DNA of 64,000 bases from an uncultured Bacilli bacterium (GTDB lineage Bacteria; Bacillota_I; Bacilli_A; RFN20; CAG-826): NCBI GenBank assembly GCA_934725985.1, contig CAKVCX010000002.1, positions 372,001 to 436,000 of the forward strand, written 5' to 3'. Under the pieces are notes generated by a model. It was not told the origin of the DNA, did no database searches, and was given only the letters and a program-made list of their open reading frames with translations. How positions within the stretch are numbered: the stretch's first letter is position 1; each line of letters starts with the position of its first letter. A program made the translations under genes and the position numbers. Positions 43,885 through 51,750 of this stretch are shown here, piece after piece.

Positions 43885-44445
43885 ATCGCTTACTTTAATC
43901 AAGGCGATCAACGCCGCCCGCAAAAACGCTTCGACCCAATCAATGAGCACATTCGCTATCCTGAAGTCATGGTAATTGGACCAACGGGAGAAAATCTTGG
44001 AAAAATGTCATCTAGATCCGCCAATGAATTGGCCGCTTCTTATGACTTAGACTTGTTCTGTGTCGCTCCAAACGCCAACCCACCGGTCTGCAAAATCGTA
44101 AATTATGGTAAATATCGTTACGAAAAGCAGAAATCCGAGCGTGCCCAAAGAAAGAATTCTAAAGCGGCTGTATTAAAGGAAATCCAGCTCCACATATCAA
44201 TTGGAGAACACGATTTAGCAACCAAAGCCAAACAATCAAGAGGATTTCTCTCCAACGGAGACAAGGTTAATGTCAGGATTGTCTTAAAAGGAAGGGAAAT
44301 GACCCACCAAGATTTAGGCGAAGAATTAATGAAAAAATTCTTGGATTTGCTAAGTCAGGATAACTGCACCTATCAAATTGAGAAGGCCCCATTTTGGGAA
44401 GGGAAATGTTATTCGGCCATTGTTGCATCGAAAGGTAAGAAATAA
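43885..44445 (+). CDS. infC: Translation initiation factor IF-3, AUC start
   Basis: 186 residues from an ATC start at 43885, with GGAGG at 43870-43874. The first residues, AYFNQGDQRRPQKRFDPINE, match IF-3 N-termini; the in-frame ATG at 43969 would delete the first 28 residues. The N-domain (PEVMVIGPTGENLG) and C-domain (KEIQLHISIGEHDLATKAKQ) are intact. IF-3 binds the 30S subunit and rejects non-AUG starts, so a non-canonical start on its own gene allows autoregulation, as in E. coli (AUU). First gene of infC-rpmI-rplT. Confidence 0.93.
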   Translation: MAYFNQGDQRRPQKRFDPINEHIRYPEVMVIGPTGENLGKMSSRSANELAASYDLDLFCVAPNANPPVCKIVNYGKYRYEKQKSERAQRKNSKAAVLKEIQLHISIGEHDLATKAKQSRGFLSNGDKVNVRIVLKGREMTHQDLGEELMKKFLDLLSQDNCTYQIEKAPFWEGKCYSAIVASKGKK

Positions 44446-44457
44446 GGAGGAAATCTT

Positions 44458-44652
44458 ATGCCAAAGATGAAGTCCAACCGTTCTTTGATGAAACGTATCA
44501 AAGTTACAGGAAACGGAAAAATCAAATTTATTCACGCTTATAAAGGACACCACGCCCCATATAAGACACCAAAGCAATGCCGTCAACTACGCCGTTCCGG
44601 CATGATGGATCGTACTGATTATAAAAGAATCAAGTACATGATTGTTAAATAA
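44458..44652 (+). CDS. rpmI: Ribosomal protein bL35
   Basis: 64 residues, MPKMKSNRSLMKRIKVTGNG onward, basic, with the KRRR-like C-terminal part (CRQLRRSGMMDRTDYKRIKYM). Structural component of the 50S subunit. GGAGG lies 7 nt before the ATG. It sits between infC and rplT in the standard order. Confidence 0.96.
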   Translation: MPKMKSNRSLMKRIKVTGNGKIKFIHAYKGHHAPYKTPKQCRQLRRSGMMDRTDYKRIKYMIVK

Positions 44653-44664
44653 GGAGAATAGAAA

Positions 44665-45021
44665 ATGGCTAGAGTTAAAGGTGGCACAGTTACACGTGCA
44701 CGTCGTAAAAAAATATTAAAACAAGCAGAAGGCTATTTTGGTTCCAAGCATTTATTATTCAAAACCGCCAAGGAACAAGTTTGCCACTCCTTACGTTATG
44801 CTTATGATTCCCGTCGCTTAATCAAAAGAGATTTCCGCAAGCTTTGGATAAGACGCATCAATGCCGCTTGCCATATGAATGGAATTTCTTATTCAAAATT
44901 TATGGATGGCTTGAAAAAGAGCAACATTCAAATCAATAGAAAAATGCTTTCCGAACTTGCAATAAATGACGAAAAAGCATTCTCTGCATTGGTTGAGCAA
45001 GCCAAAACTGCTTTAAAGTAA
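44665..45021 (+). CDS. rplT: Ribosomal protein bL20
   Basis: 118 residues, typical length. Landmarks: RARRKKILKQAEGYFGSKH, SLRYAYDSRRLIKRDFRKL and WIRRINAACHMNGISYSKF. It assembles early on 23S rRNA and, in Bacillota, represses its own operon through the leader upstream of infC. A hairpin terminator follows. Confidence 0.97.
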   Translation: MARVKGGTVTRARRKKILKQAEGYFGSKHLLFKTAKEQVCHSLRYAYDSRRLIKRDFRKLWIRRINAACHMNGISYSKFMDGLKKSNIQINRKMLSELAINDEKAFSALVEQAKTALK

Positions 45022-45039
45022 AATTTAAATAACATTAAA

Positions 45040-45061
45040 AACATCCGAAATAACGGATGTT
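45040..45061. terminator. Bidirectional terminator between rplT and patB
   Basis: AACATCCG (45040-45047) pairs with CGGATGTT (45054-45061) around a 6-nt loop, with T-runs on the plus strand (from 45060) and on the minus strand. It serves both convergent operons. Confidence 0.88.
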
Positions 45062-45063
45062 TT

Positions 45064-46215
45064 TTATTTTATCAAATCACAACATTTTTTTAGTCGACCT
45101 AAGGCATCTATTAATTTTTTTCTAGGCAAAGCAAGATTCATTCTAATAAAATTTGAATCGCCATAAATTAAACCAGAAGAAACTACGAGCCCACTTTCTT
45201 TTCTTAAAAGAAGAGAGAATTGATTCGAATCCATGTTAAATTTAGAAATATCGATCCAAAGCAAATAAGTTGAATCTGAATTATAAGCAATTAATCTAGG
45301 AATATTCTTTTTAATATAAGAACAAGCAAAATCCTTATTAGAAAAAATTACTTCATTTGCTTCTTCTAACCAAGACAATGAACTTAAAGCGGCTTTACTA
45401 GCAGGGATTGAAAGCAAATTAGGTTCATTGACATCATCTCTATTCAATCCAATCTCTATTTGTTCCATGGATTTTTTGTTAAAAGAAAAGACCAAACTAG
45501 TTTGAATCGAGGCCAAATTCCATCCTTTCGTTACGGAAAATAAAGTAACACCCACTTCTTTTGCATCGTTAGAAACACTTAAGAAAGGGTAAAAAGGAAT
45601 ATCTTTTCTAACTATGGGGGAATGGATTTCATCGCTGATTACAGCAACTTTATATTTTTTTGCCAAGAAAGCGATTTTAATTAACTCTTCTTTAGAAAAT
45701 ACTTTTCCCGTGGGGTTATGAGGATTGCAAAGAATAAAGATTTTTGCTTTTTTAAAAGACTTCTCAAGCAAATTGAAATCTATTTCAAAAACATTCTCTT
45801 TTAAGAATAAAGGGACTTCGATTACTTTTCTTCCATTATTTCTAATCTCATTAAAAAAACAATTATAAGCAGGTGTTAAAGTCGCTACAAAATCGTTAGG
45901 AAGACTTAAAGTTTTAATAATAGAAGATAAACTAGGCAATACGCCTAAAGAAAAAGACATTGAGGAAGAAGAAATATCAAAATCATATTTAGTTTTATAA
46001 TAATCTATATAGGATTGGTAAAAGGAAGAATCAATAGAAACATAGCCATAAGTTTTTAAGTCTAATTTTTCTTTTAAGACTTCATATATTTTCGGACAAA
46101 TTAAAAAATCCATGTCAGCAATAGATAAAGGAAGCTCGCCTTCTTTTAAACTATCAAACTTTAAATAACCCTTATTGAATTTATCTGGATAAGTAACAAA
46201 ATCAAATTTGTTCAT
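45064..46215 (-). CDS. patB: PatB/MalY-type PLP C-S beta-lyase
   Basis: 383 residues of fold-type I aminotransferase: MNKFDFVTYPDKFNKGYLKF-like N-terminus, NPHNPTG loop, VISDEIHSPI, and the PLP lysine in SVTKGWNLA. PatB/MalY enzymes cleave cystathionine or cysteine to sulfide or homocysteine, pyruvate and ammonia. It is the last gene of the ezrA-nifS-thiI-DUF3737 operon and overlaps DUF3737 by 14 bp, so a role in sulfur supply is a reasonable inference. Aminotransferase activity is the main alternative. Confidence 0.87.
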   Translation of the reverse strand: MNKFDFVTYPDKFNKGYLKFDSLKEGELPLSIADMDFLICPKIYEVLKEKLDLKTYGYVSIDSSFYQSYIDYYKTKYDFDISSSSMSFSLGVLPSLSSIIKTLSLPNDFVATLTPAYNCFFNEIRNNGRKVIEVPLFLKENVFEIDFNLLEKSFKKAKIFILCNPHNPTGKVFSKEELIKIAFLAKKYKVAVISDEIHSPIVRKDIPFYPFLSVSNDAKEVGVTLFSVTKGWNLASIQTSLVFSFNKKSMEQIEIGLNRDDVNEPNLLSIPASKAALSSLSWLEEANEVIFSNKDFACSYIKKNIPRLIAYNSDSTYLLWIDISKFNMDSNQFSLLLRKESGLVVSSGLIYGDSNFIRMNLALPRKKLIDALGRLKKCCDLIK

Positions 46216-47032
46216 AACTCACTTTATTTTTATCTAAACCTAGGTCGTCTTGGATCAATTCTTCAATTCCCTTGGAAGCAATTTTTCCAGAAATTGGATT
46301 TTTAACTGATTTAATTTTTGAATTTGCCTGGATATCAATATTAGAACAATATTCAAACATTAAATCTCCCCCATATAAATTTGAATCTTTTATAAAGAGC
46401 TTATCAATATAGCAAAACCCTTGATGAGAAGAGATTTTACAAGAGAAGAAATTTAAAGAAGTAGAGTTCCAACCAATATATTCCCCATTAATAATAGAGT
46501 CATAAACAGAAACGTTCTTGCAATTCCAAAAAGCATCCTTGCTAAGCAAAATGCAATTTTTTAAAGTAACATTACAAGCAGAATCAAAAGGATAATTTCC
46601 TTTAATATAGACATTTTCTAGAATTATATTCTTAGATCCTAAGAAAGCATAATCGCCGTTAATATAGGTATTTTTAATTAGCAAGTCAGAGCAAAACCAA
46701 AAAGCTTCCGAAGAATTTAACATGATTGAATCCTTTAATGTTAAATTAGAATTTCTTCTAAAAGATTTATTCGCACCAAAATAGCAAGAAGAAAAATCAT
46801 AATTAACCCCATACCAAAAGCCAGCATGGGCATCAAGAAGAAAGTAGGAATTAAAGCAAGTTATATCTTTGCCATACCAAAGTGGGTATTTATATAAAAA
46901 GGTAGAATTTAAAACTTTTAACCCTTTACATTCTTTTAAAGGAGATTCTCCATTTTGAAACAAAGATGCATCGATTGTTTCGTTAGAAGTTTTAAACAGG
47001 CTTCGTTCGCCTTCAAAAGTTCCTTTAATCAT
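46202..47032 (-). CDS. DUF3737 family protein
   Basis: 276 residues with repeated strand-rich units of the type ENVYIKGNYPFDSACNVTLKN, each about 20 residues long with aromatic clusters (YPLWYG, AFWFCSD, AFWNCKN). This is a right-handed beta-helix or pentapeptide-like solenoid and matches DUF3737. No function is established for the family. In many Bacillota it sits next to a PatB/MalY lyase, as here, where the genes overlap by 14 bp. The product is cytoplasmic by sequence. It overlaps thiI by 8 bp. Confidence 0.75.
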   Translation of the reverse strand: MIKGTFEGERSLFKTSNETIDASLFQNGESPLKECKGLKVLNSTFLYKYPLWYGKDITCFNSYFLLDAHAGFWYGVNYDFSSCYFGANKSFRRNSNLTLKDSIMLNSSEAFWFCSDLLIKNTYINGDYAFLGSKNIILENVYIKGNYPFDSACNVTLKNCILLSKDAFWNCKNVSVYDSIINGEYIGWNSTSLNFFSCKISSHQGFCYIDKLFIKDSNLYGGDLMFEYCSNIDIQANSKIKSVKNPISGKIASKGIEELIQDDLGLDKNKVSYEQI

Positions 47033-48200
47033 CTTTTTTTACCTTATCAGAAATATAAATTGTTTCTATATTATTTATAGCGTCTTCAATTAAAGACTCA
47101 TAATCGAATTTTTCTTCAAATTTTAAGCATTCATCAAGCCTAGGCTTTGTCTTTGGCTTTTTAGGTTTAAAAATCGTGCAGCAATCCTCATATGGCCTAA
47201 TTGAAATATCGAAAGTATTTATCTTTTTAGAAATATCAATGATAGATAATTTATCTAGGGTTGCTAATGGCCTTAATATAGGAAAATTAGTCACTTCATT
47301 TATAACTTTTACCGATTCAAGGGTTTGGGAGGCAACTTGACCAATAGATTCCCCAGTTGCTAGAGCTAAGCAGTTATTAGATTCAGCCACTTTAACGCCA
47401 ATCCTAATCATCATTCTACGCATAATGGTAATGCAATATGGTTCTGATACATTTTTATATATTTCTTCTTGTAGCTTAGTAAAAGGAATTATCTGAAGCT
47501 TTATATCGCTTTGATATTCGTTAAGTTGTTTTAATAAGTCTTTTAATTTATCAATAACCGCCATACTGGTGTAAGGTGGAGAAGCAAAATGCAAGCATTC
47601 AACTTTTATTCCTCTTCTAATTAAGGAAAAAGCGGCAACGGGAGAATCAATACCACCACTTAATAACAAAGTTACCTTTCCATTCATTCCAAGAGGATAT
47701 CCGCCTAATCCAGGATAATTATGCAAAGATAAATAAGCACCGTTTTGATTAAGCATTACCTTAAGTTTCCCTTCTGGATTATGCAAATCTACTTTGGACT
47801 GTTTAACATTTTTTAAAATATAATCACCCAATAGGCAATCTAGTTCGTAATCTGTTAAATTTAAAAATTCTTTTGCCTTATGAGCATCCACTTTAAAAGA
47901 GGAAATCCCTTCGTCAAGCATCATCTCCAAAGCTTTTTCTTTAATGGAAGCTAAATCAAGAGGACATTTTTCAACTAAAGAAATCTTTTGGATGCCAGAA
48001 ATTTCTTGAAGAGTAGAAATGACTTCGTCGATATTGTTTTTATGTAGATAAACATAAATGTGATCTCTAGTAGGCTTAGTTTCGACTTCATATTTTTTTA
48101 AAGCCCTTTTTACATTTACATTAAGGCAGCGAATGAATTCCTTTCGATTATTTCCTTTTGTAGAAAGCTCCCCGTAATGAATCATTAAATAATTGTTCAT
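47025..48200 (-). CDS. thiI: tRNA 4-thiouridine synthetase ThiI
   Basis: 391 residues: N-terminal ferredoxin-like and THUMP region, then a PP-loop ATPase domain (LLSGGIDSPVAAF). It adenylates U8 of tRNA and inserts sulfur; it may also feed thiamine synthesis. The C-terminal rhodanese domain of E. coli ThiI is absent, as in Bacillus, where a dedicated NifS-type cysteine desulfurase (NifZ) acts with it; the adjacent upstream gene fits that role. The start overlaps the desulfurase stop as ATGA. C-terminal Cys-Cys (EDCCTIF) is present. Confidence 0.93.
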   Translation of the reverse strand: MNNYLMIHYGELSTKGNNRKEFIRCLNVNVKRALKKYEVETKPTRDHIYVYLHKNNIDEVISTLQEISGIQKISLVEKCPLDLASIKEKALEMMLDEGISSFKVDAHKAKEFLNLTDYELDCLLGDYILKNVKQSKVDLHNPEGKLKVMLNQNGAYLSLHNYPGLGGYPLGMNGKVTLLLSGGIDSPVAAFSLIRRGIKVECLHFASPPYTSMAVIDKLKDLLKQLNEYQSDIKLQIIPFTKLQEEIYKNVSEPYCITIMRRMMIRIGVKVAESNNCLALATGESIGQVASQTLESVKVINEVTNFPILRPLATLDKLSIIDISKKINTFDISIRPYEDCCTIFKPKKPKTKPRLDECLKFEEKFDYESLIEDAINNIETIYISDKVKKDD

Positions 48201-49330
48201 ATGCTTTTAGTCTCCTTTAGAAGGGATTTTAATTCGAATATAAATGTATCTATTTCTTCTTTTGTGGTAAAAAAGGAAATAGATATTCTAATTGGATTAT
48301 GGGCAAGTTTTTCACTTTTCCCCATAGATAGCAAAACATAAGAGGAAGGTTCGCCTTTTGAAGAGCAAGCAGAAACGCTGGAAACGCAAATTTTTTTATT
48401 GCTTAATCCTTCAACAACTACGGAAGCTTTATTTTCAAGCAAAGAAATAGAAGTTAGAAAAAAAGAAGAATTGGAAGGCGAATTAATAACAATGGAAGGG
48501 ATTTCTTCTAATTTTTCAATTAGATAAGAATGAATCGATTCAACGTAGCTTTTTCTTTCCTTTAGATAATTAAAAGTTACTTTTATGGCTTCGAATAAGC
48601 AAGCATCGCTAGCAACATCGCTAGTTCCACTACGCAACGAAAATTCTTGTTCGCCTCCACTAATAAGCGGGATGAATTGAATTTTTTTCTTATAAACTAA
48701 GGCCCCGGATCCTTTTAACCCTCCTATTTTATGGGCGGAAAAAGAAAATAAATCGAAAATAGAATAATCCAAATCAATTTTTCCTATGGTTTGAGTTAAG
48801 TCGGAATGAAAGAAACATTTCGGATAATCTTTAACAATTTTAGCAATTTCTTTTAATGGGGAAATCGCACCGGTTTCATTATTTACCCCCATTATGGAAA
48901 CTAAAATCGTATCTTTATCTATTGCCTTTTTTAAATCTTCTAAATTAATAACGCCATCTTGATTTAATTTTAAGTAGACAATATCGAAGCCGAATAAATC
49001 ATGTAATTGGCGTAAAGGATTTAAAACGCTTGGGTGTTCGCCTTCACTAGTAATGATTCTTTTACCTCTATTTTGATATTTTAAAGCCAACCCTTTCAAA
49101 GCCAAATTATTAGCTTCAGTTGCTCCTGAAGTAAAAATAAGGTTGTCTTCTTTTTCTACTTTTAAAATTGATAGAATGGAATTCCTTGCCTCTTCTAGGA
49201 TTTTTTTGCTTTCATAACCATAAAAATGAAGAGATGATGGATTCCCAAAATTATCCTTTGATATTTCTTTAAAAAGAGAGAGCACAGATTCAAAAGGAGC
49301 GCTTGTAGCGCAATAATCTAAATAAATCAT
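48197..49330 (-). CDS. nifZ: NifS-like cysteine desulfurase (ThiI partner)
   Basis: 377 residues, PLP-dependent class V. The PLP lysine is in FSAHKIGGLKGSG, and the catalytic Cys lies in VSSVSACSSKGEPSSYVLL on the flexible loop. It moves sulfur from cysteine to an enzyme persulfide. The order ezrA-nifZ-thiI matches B. subtilis, where NifZ is the dedicated donor for ThiI. It overlaps thiI by 4 bp and lies 6 bp after ezrA. A general IscS role is possible but less likely here. Confidence 0.9.
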   Translation of the reverse strand: MIYLDYCATSAPFESVLSLFKEISKDNFGNPSSLHFYGYESKKILEEARNSILSILKVEKEDNLIFTSGATEANNLALKGLALKYQNRGKRIITSEGEHPSVLNPLRQLHDLFGFDIVYLKLNQDGVINLEDLKKAIDKDTILVSIMGVNNETGAISPLKEIAKIVKDYPKCFFHSDLTQTIGKIDLDYSIFDLFSFSAHKIGGLKGSGALVYKKKIQFIPLISGGEQEFSLRSGTSDVASDACLFEAIKVTFNYLKERKSYVESIHSYLIEKLEEIPSIVINSPSNSSFFLTSISLLENKASVVVEGLSNKKICVSSVSACSSKGEPSSYVLLSMGKSEKLAHNPIRISISFFTTKEEIDTFIFELKSLLKETKSI

Positions 49331-49336
49331 ATCTAG

Positions 49337-51049
49337 CTATTCTCCAGATACTCTTTTTAACATGGCATTAATCTCGTCATATGCCTTCTTGAATTCACTT
49401 GAAAAATAATATGACTCTGCTTGTTTTAAAGCTACATCAACCTCACCCAAGTGTCTTCTATCTCTATTAGCATAAAGAATGGAGGCATTAGTAAGGAGCA
49501 TTTGTTCATAATCTTTTTTTATACAATCACTAACTTCTTCACCCAAAGAAGATAATTCATTTTCCAATTCATTAACTTTTCTAACATCTATAGGCAAAGA
49601 TTTAAGCCTGTCATAAATAGCATCAAGAAGAGAATAGCACCGTTCTATTTTCGGATTATATTTAGAATAAGAAGAATCCAAGGCAATTAAACGTAAGATA
49701 TATTCGTTATCTTTCATTTTGGAATAGTAGGTAGAAACGCTTTTAAAAGCAGATTCGGAATCGTTTTTCAAAGACATTAAATAACGATCAAAATCATCAA
49801 TTGCTTGATTAGTAGAATTGCTCTCTTCCTTCAATAAATTCATTTTTTCTACCAATAAGCTATATGGTTGTCTTGTATTTGAATGTATGAATGTATCCAA
49901 ACTTCTTTTTGTCGCCCCGGCTTTATTGACTAAATTTTTAATCATATCGATTTTTGAATTTTCTTCATCCGAAATTACATAGATGCGTTTCACATCAGGA
50001 ATTAAATTGCATAGACGAATATACTTTTTATCGATGGATGTGGCATTTGAATAAACGCTATCGCAATCGTTTTCAAAAGAAACCCTAGCTTCTTTTTCTT
50101 TTTCAAAAGCATCGAAATATTCATCGATTTGAGCCAATATACCATCAAGTTTGTCGCTAACCCCGTCTAATTCGAACTTTTGAACGGAATTAGTCAAAAT
50201 TGCTAATTCCCTTTTCATATCCTCTACATTGCCCTTGACCATTAAATGATGTAGAGGGTAACCGGCAGAAACCATTTCTTCATATTTGTTTTCTAATGAA
50301 GATAGTTTATCTGGAATTACAGTTTGAATAGTAATACAAATATTAGGCATTTCTTTAATGACATTACCAAGCTCTTTTAATATTCTGGATATTTCCGGAA
50401 GTTTTTCTTTAGCTTCCTCATATTGGGCAGACTCGACATAGGATTCGAAATCTTTAAATCTATCGTCAAGCTTAGAAAAAACAGTTTCAAAACTAGAAGA
50501 AACTAAAGTCAAATCGGCTTGTTTTACATAATAGTCTTGCTTAATCTTTCTTAATTCTTCTTTTAATAGCAATGATTGCTGACGACATTCTTCTTCCGGT
50601 CTAATAACAGCTTGCAAATCAGAATTAAGTGAATTTACTTCATCATCGTAAGAATCAATTACTTCCTTTGCTTTAGGCAAAGCAACCTTAAGAGTTTTAA
50701 AATCTCTATCAGAGAGTAAATCCTTAAGGTTATTTATCGCAGTTTGAGCACTCGAATCTCCTTTGTCGCGAATATCCTTAAATCTCTTGTTAAAAGTCAT
50801 GTGAGTATTCACATATAATAAATTTGTCAAAGAAATAATCTCGATTCTTTTTATATATTGAGAATCCTGTCCAAATAGCAAAGCGTGAAGAAATTCAAAT
50901 CTTCTAGATAATTCCCTGACGGCCTTTTTATATCTTATGCCAGAGAAGAATAAAAAATAAACGCCAATGCCAATTAGAATGGCTCCACATATTGTGCCGA
51001 TGATAATTCCTGCAATCGCACCAGTTGAAAGTAAAAAAATTGTTCTCAT
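49337..51049 (-). CDS. ezrA: Septation ring regulator EzrA
   Basis: 570 residues, one N-terminal membrane helix (about residues 7-35, glycine-rich: AIAGIIIGTICGAILIGIG) followed by long spectrin-like coiled coils. EzrA anchors to the membrane and limits Z-ring formation at wrong sites, so this organism probably divides with FtsZ. It leads the operon ezrA-nifZ-thiI-DUF3737-patB. The ATG at 51049 lies within an 18-bp perfect AT-rich palindrome; no Shine-Dalgarno is evident, and TATGAT ends about 9 nt before the ATG. Confidence 0.85.
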   Translation of the reverse strand: MRTIFLLSTGAIAGIIIGTICGAILIGIGVYFLFFSGIRYKKAVRELSRRFEFLHALLFGQDSQYIKRIEIISLTNLLYVNTHMTFNKRFKDIRDKGDSSAQTAINNLKDLLSDRDFKTLKVALPKAKEVIDSYDDEVNSLNSDLQAVIRPEEECRQQSLLLKEELRKIKQDYYVKQADLTLVSSSFETVFSKLDDRFKDFESYVESAQYEEAKEKLPEISRILKELGNVIKEMPNICITIQTVIPDKLSSLENKYEEMVSAGYPLHHLMVKGNVEDMKRELAILTNSVQKFELDGVSDKLDGILAQIDEYFDAFEKEKEARVSFENDCDSVYSNATSIDKKYIRLCNLIPDVKRIYVISDEENSKIDMIKNLVNKAGATKRSLDTFIHSNTRQPYSLLVEKMNLLKEESNSTNQAIDDFDRYLMSLKNDSESAFKSVSTYYSKMKDNEYILRLIALDSSYSKYNPKIERCYSLLDAIYDRLKSLPIDVRKVNELENELSSLGEEVSDCIKKDYEQMLLTNASILYANRDRRHLGEVDVALKQAESYYFSSEFKKAYDEINAMLKRVSGE

Positions 51050-51065
51050 ATGATATATATCATAT
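51048..51065. repeat. Perfect palindrome over the ezrA start
   Basis: ATATGATATATATCATAT is an 18-bp perfect inverted repeat that includes the ezrA initiation codon at its 3' edge on the minus strand. It may act as an operator, or the RNA may fold and hide the start codon. Confidence 0.5.
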
Positions 51066-51146
51066 CACCATCAACTATATCTTATCGAGATGCAAAAATA
51101 AAAATTAAAAAAATGCAAAATACTAGAAAAGCAGGCATCCACTTCC

Positions 51147-51152
51147 TATAGT
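51147..51152 (+). promoter_or_regulatory. -10 box of a near-leaderless promoter (HAD gene)
   Basis: TATAGT ends 9 nt before ATG at 51162, giving a leader of about 3 nt. Confidence 0.45.
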
Positions 51153-51161
51153 AAATAGGCA

Positions 51162-51734
51162 ATGGAAAAAAGTATTACCTTTATAAGTGATTTCTTCGGC
51201 GTGATAGCAGGAGAAATGGCCCCCATATTCTTCGCTAAGCATTTTAAAGAAAAAGGAAAAGAAATAAAAAATCATTATTTTGAAAAAACAGATTTAGGAA
51301 TAATGACTTTTGAAGATACATTAAAAAGCATTTGCAATGATTATTCCTTTTCTTTAGATGAGGTCAAAAAAGAATTCGATTCATATATAAAAGTCAATAA
51401 CGAGGTTATTACCCTATTAAAAAAAGTAAAAGAAAAAGCCAATCTAGTTTTGCTAAGCAACGCTGGCGAACACATAGTTGAAGATATATTGAAACGTTTC
51501 GATATTAATGACTTATTCGATTGCCAATTCATTTCGTATAAGTTTGGTATAGCTAAGCCAAATCCATCATTTTATCAGTTGGCTAAAAATTCTACTCCCA
51601 AAGCTAATAAATTTTATATGTTAGACGATAATCCTTCTAATTTAGTAGGTTTGAATAAAATAGGCATCGAATCAATTTTATTTAAAAATACCAAGCAGTT
51701 GAAAATCGATTTAATAGAAAGGAATTTAATATAA
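51162..51734 (+). CDS. HAD-family hydrolase
   Basis: 190 residues with the HAD core: ISDFFGVIAGE (motif I; D-F-F replaces the usual D-x-D order, like D-I-G-G-V relatives), LVLLSNAGE (motif II), KFGIAKPNPSFYQLA (motif III Lys) and MLDDNPSNLVG (motif IV). This is the epoxide hydrolase-like/phosphatase subgroup. The acid/base Asp two residues after the nucleophile is not in the usual position, so catalytic type is uncertain. It is separated by 16 bp from the M6 protease gene on the same strand. No clear substrate. Confidence 0.7.
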   Translation: MEKSITFISDFFGVIAGEMAPIFFAKHFKEKGKEIKNHYFEKTDLGIMTFEDTLKSICNDYSFSLDEVKKEFDSYIKVNNEVITLLKKVKEKANLVLLSNAGEHIVEDILKRFDINDLFDCQFISYKFGIAKPNPSFYQLAKNSTPKANKFYMLDDNPSNLVGLNKIGIESILFKNTKQLKIDLIERNLI

Positions 51735-51750
51735 ATAATAAGGTACGTTT

